Made by a program: the position numbers and the translations under genes. The notes beneath the pieces are model-generated. The model did no database searches, was not told where the DNA came from, and saw only the letters and a program-made list of their open reading frames with translations. From contig CAZXZY010000009.1 of NCBI GenBank assembly GCA_964645825.1, forward strand, positions 1 through 25,082: a stretch of DNA of 25,082 nucleotides. Direction: 5' to 3'. This stretch comes from JABIAL01 sp964645825. Its GTDB lineage: Bacteria > Patescibacteriota > Patescibacteriia > UBA1558 > GWA2-36-10. Positions 23,096-25,082 of the stretch are shown one piece after another; within the stretch, counting starts at the first letter, position 1; each line of letters opens with the position of its first letter.

Positions 23096-24144
23096 TAGTT
23101 TGCTATTTTGGTATTTATAAAAAAGATTATACTCGCAACAATATTTTTATAAATGGCCTAACGCAAAATGGAATTAAGGTTATTGAATGTCAGAGTTCTA
23201 AAAAAGGTTTGAAAAAATACTTTGATCTTTTTATTAAACATTGGAAGATAAGAAAAAAATACGATATATTAATCGTCGGTTTTCCTGGGCAATCTGTCGT
23301 TTGGCTGGCCAAGCTTATCTCTAATAAGAAAATAATCTTTGACGCTTTTTTGTCTTTTTATGATTCCATGATTTTTGATAGAAAAACACATAAATCAAAA
23401 AGCTTAATGGCTATGCGTTATTGGCTATTGGATTGGATATCAATAAAATTAGCAAATATTATTTTATTGGACACCCAACAACACGTAGATTATTTTGTAA
23501 AAACTTTTAAAGTAAAGACTGATAAATGTAGAAGAATTTTTGTTGGTGCAAATGATCAAATATTCAAGCCATTGATTAAAATAAAACATAGTAATAAAAA
23601 AATTATTCATTTTCATGGAAATTTTATACCGCTGCAGGGGATTAAATATATTATAAAAGCAGCGGATATTTTGAGAGATGATAATTATTGTTTTAGAATA
23701 ATTGGTCAAGGGCAAGAATTTAAAATGATTAAAGACTTGGTGAATCAACTCGATTTACAGAACAATATATCTTTTATCGATCCAGTAAGCTTACAGGAAT
23801 TACCACAGTTAATAGCTGATAGTGATTTATGTTTGGGTATTTTTGGCGATACTAATAAGACCCAAAGAGTTATACCAAATAAAGTATATGAATATTTAGC
23901 TTGTGCCAAGCCGATAATTACTGCTGAGACGCCAGCAATGAAAGAATTATTTGATGCTCGGGCAGGCGTGATTTTTTGTCGGGCAGCCGATGCTTCAGAT
24001 TTGGCTAAGAAGATCAGGGAAGCATTTTTAGACATTGATCTACTTAATAGCATAGCAGCCGATGGTCATGAAGTGTTTAAACGAAAAGTATTGCCACAAA
24101 AATTAGTTCAGCAATTAATAAAAATACTAGAAGAAGTAAAATAA
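23092..24144 (+). CDS. Glycosyltransferase, GT4-like
   Basis: A 350-residue GT-B protein with G-F-P-G-Q-S (63-68), F-V-G-A-N-D (150-155), I-I-H-F-H-G-N (171-177) in place of the more usual G-R strand, F-R-I-I-G-Q-G-Q-E (201-209), and at the donor site V-I-P-N-K-V-Y-E-Y-L-A-C-A-K-P-I-I (260-276) instead of E-x7-E. The P-x-K-x-Y-E-Y form occurs in a GT4-like subgroup in surface glycan clusters. It overlaps the preceding gene by 4 bases and shares one base with the following GT9 start. Activity is likely, but its divergence makes any substrate guess unsafe. Confidence 0.85.
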   Translation: MIVCYFGIYKKDYTRNNIFINGLTQNGIKVIECQSSKKGLKKYFDLFIKHWKIRKKYDILIVGFPGQSVVWLAKLISNKKIIFDAFLSFYDSMIFDRKTHKSKSLMAMRYWLLDWISIKLANIILLDTQQHVDYFVKTFKVKTDKCRRIFVGANDQIFKPLIKIKHSNKKIIHFHGNFIPLQGIKYIIKAADILRDDNYCFRIIGQGQEFKMIKDLVNQLDLQNNISFIDPVSLQELPQLIADSDLCLGIFGDTNKTQRVIPNKVYEYLACAKPIITAETPAMKELFDARAGVIFCRAADASDLAKKIREAFLDIDLLNSIAADGHEVFKRKVLPQKLVQQLIKILEEVK

Positions 24145-25082
24145 TGAGTAAAAAATATAAAAATTTAATATATTTTCAAAATGGTTCAATTGGTGATTTT
24201 TTGATGACAATATTTTTTTTAGAAAATGTTTATTTAAATGATGACTCTATTAAACTGTACATTGTAGTTCCAAAAAATAAAGTTTTTCTTTCACAGTTTT
24301 TAAAAAAGTATTCGTATATCAATTTAATTTTAGCTAATAGAAAAAATATTCACGGATGGCTTGGTATTTTTAGTTTATTTAAGTTTTCTTTTTATAAAAA
24401 CTTGATTATCACCGTACCTACACCAGGAAGATTACCATTAGGTATCAAAATAATAGCCAAATTAACAGCTATGCATTTTAAGAGCTTATTAGCTGGATCT
24501 GATGACGGTCAAGGTATTAATAAATTGATTTATAATAAATTATATAAATATAATAAGCAAATAAATTATCCAGAATTTTTAAAGTCAATTTTAAAAATTT
24601 TAGATTTTGAAATAAAAAAAGAAAATCCTATTTTGGAGCATGCTGATGAAAGTAATATTTTAGAGCAATTAAAACTAGAAAAAAATAATTATGTCGTCAT
24701 TCATGCTAGAGCCGCTACTAAAGGAAGAAGTTTAGATAATCAATGTTTACGCTTGTTAGTAAATAGCATTATTAGCATTGATGGAGAAATGAAAATACTT
24801 TTGACTGGCTCAACAAGCGATAGAGATTTTTTAAGTGGTTTTGAAAGTGAATTTAAAAATGTAGTTTTAGGTATCAATCTGAGTGTTGTAGACTTGTGTG
24901 GTGTAATTAAAAAAAGTAAGCTATTTATTGGCGTAGATACCGGTATAACTCACGTGGCTTCATTTTTGGGTAAGAAAAGTTTAGTTTTGGCTCAGAGCGG
25001 AACTCCGAATTGGCTTCCTTATTACAATGATCAAGCAATAATTTTGTATGCAATAAATGACTGTACGTATAATATTTACAGT
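24144..25082 (+). CDS. Glycosyltransferase family 9 (heptosyltransferase-like), 3' end outside window
   Basis: From ATG 24144 the frame stays open for 313 codons to the window edge. The N-terminal G-S-I-G-D-F-L-M-T matches the G-x-x-G-D-x-L glycosyltransferase 9 start, Y-V-V-I-H-A-R-A-A-T-K-G-R-S follows at about 190-203, and F-I-G-V-D-T-G-I-T-H-V-A-S-F-L-G with D265 and H270 is the conserved GT9 nucleotide-binding segment, followed by P-N-W-L-P-Y-Y. GT9 enzymes include the ADP-heptose transferases of LPS, but CPR cells are not known to make typical LPS, so the donor is probably a different sugar. The start overlaps the previous stop by one base. Confidence 0.87.
   Translation, partial: MSKKYKNLIYFQNGSIGDFLMTIFFLENVYLNDDSIKLYIVVPKNKVFLSQFLKKYSYINLILANRKNIHGWLGIFSLFKFSFYKNLIITVPTPGRLPLGIKIIAKLTAMHFKSLLAGSDDGQGINKLIYNKLYKYNKQINYPEFLKSILKILDFEIKKENPILEHADESNILEQLKLEKNNYVVIHARAATKGRSLDNQCLRLLVNSIISIDGEMKILLTGSTSDRDFLSGFESEFKNVVLGINLSVVDLCGVIKKSKLFIGVDTGITHVASFLGKKSLVLAQSGTPNWLPYYNDQAIILYAINDCTYNIYS

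Overview
The window reads as a chromosomal segment of a Candidate Phyla Radiation (Patescibacteria) bacterium, probably a Parcubacteria-type lineage. Evidence: AT-rich DNA; tightly packed, overlapping genes; rpsE followed directly by rplO with no rpmD (L30), a loss typical of CPR; almost no Shine-Dalgarno sequences; and a large secreted surface protein whose N-terminal module resembles putative S-layer proteins of this group. TGA acts as a stop (ruvX, the gene at 22067), which argues against the recoded Gracilibacteria/Absconditabacteria. The phylum call is inference from gene content.

Layout. (1) 1-2562: end of a ribosomal spc-type operon (rplR end, rpsE, rplO, secY) closed by a terminator. 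(2) 2575-7786: a new promoter and a dense plus-strand operon: adk, map, ruvX, a WecA/TagO-like lipid-carrier sugar-phosphate transferase, a DUF192 lipoprotein, an unrecognised membrane protein, and an HtrA-like protein with PDZ domain whose catalytic triad is lost; it ends at a bidirectional terminator. (3) 7769-8410: a small minus-strand helix-turn-helix protein and a 348-base divergent regulatory region with two good promoters and a perfect inverted repeat. (4) 8411-14469: an ECF-type sigma factor, its membrane-anchored DUF5667 partner, a 378-base gap that can fold into a large RNA-like structure, and a 1248-residue secreted S-layer-like protein. (5) 14512-25082: surface glycan genes: an O-antigen-ligase/polymerase-like membrane protein with a C-terminal TPR region, a convergent GT4 glycosyltransferase, then a plus-strand run of GT4 enzymes, one methyltransferase and a GT9 enzyme cut by the window end. 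A 20-codon hydrophobic ORF with the best Shine-Dalgarno of the window overlaps the start of one of these glycosyltransferases.

Regions 3-5 look like a cell-envelope programme: a regulated sigma/anti-sigma-like pair next to an abundant surface protein, and the genes to build a surface glycan on a lipid carrier and transfer it. The parts least explained by known families are the structured stretch before the S-layer-like gene, the small ORF at 19148, the inactive HtrA relative and the inverted repeat at the sigma operon. No mobile elements, CRISPR arrays, tRNA or rRNA genes were seen.
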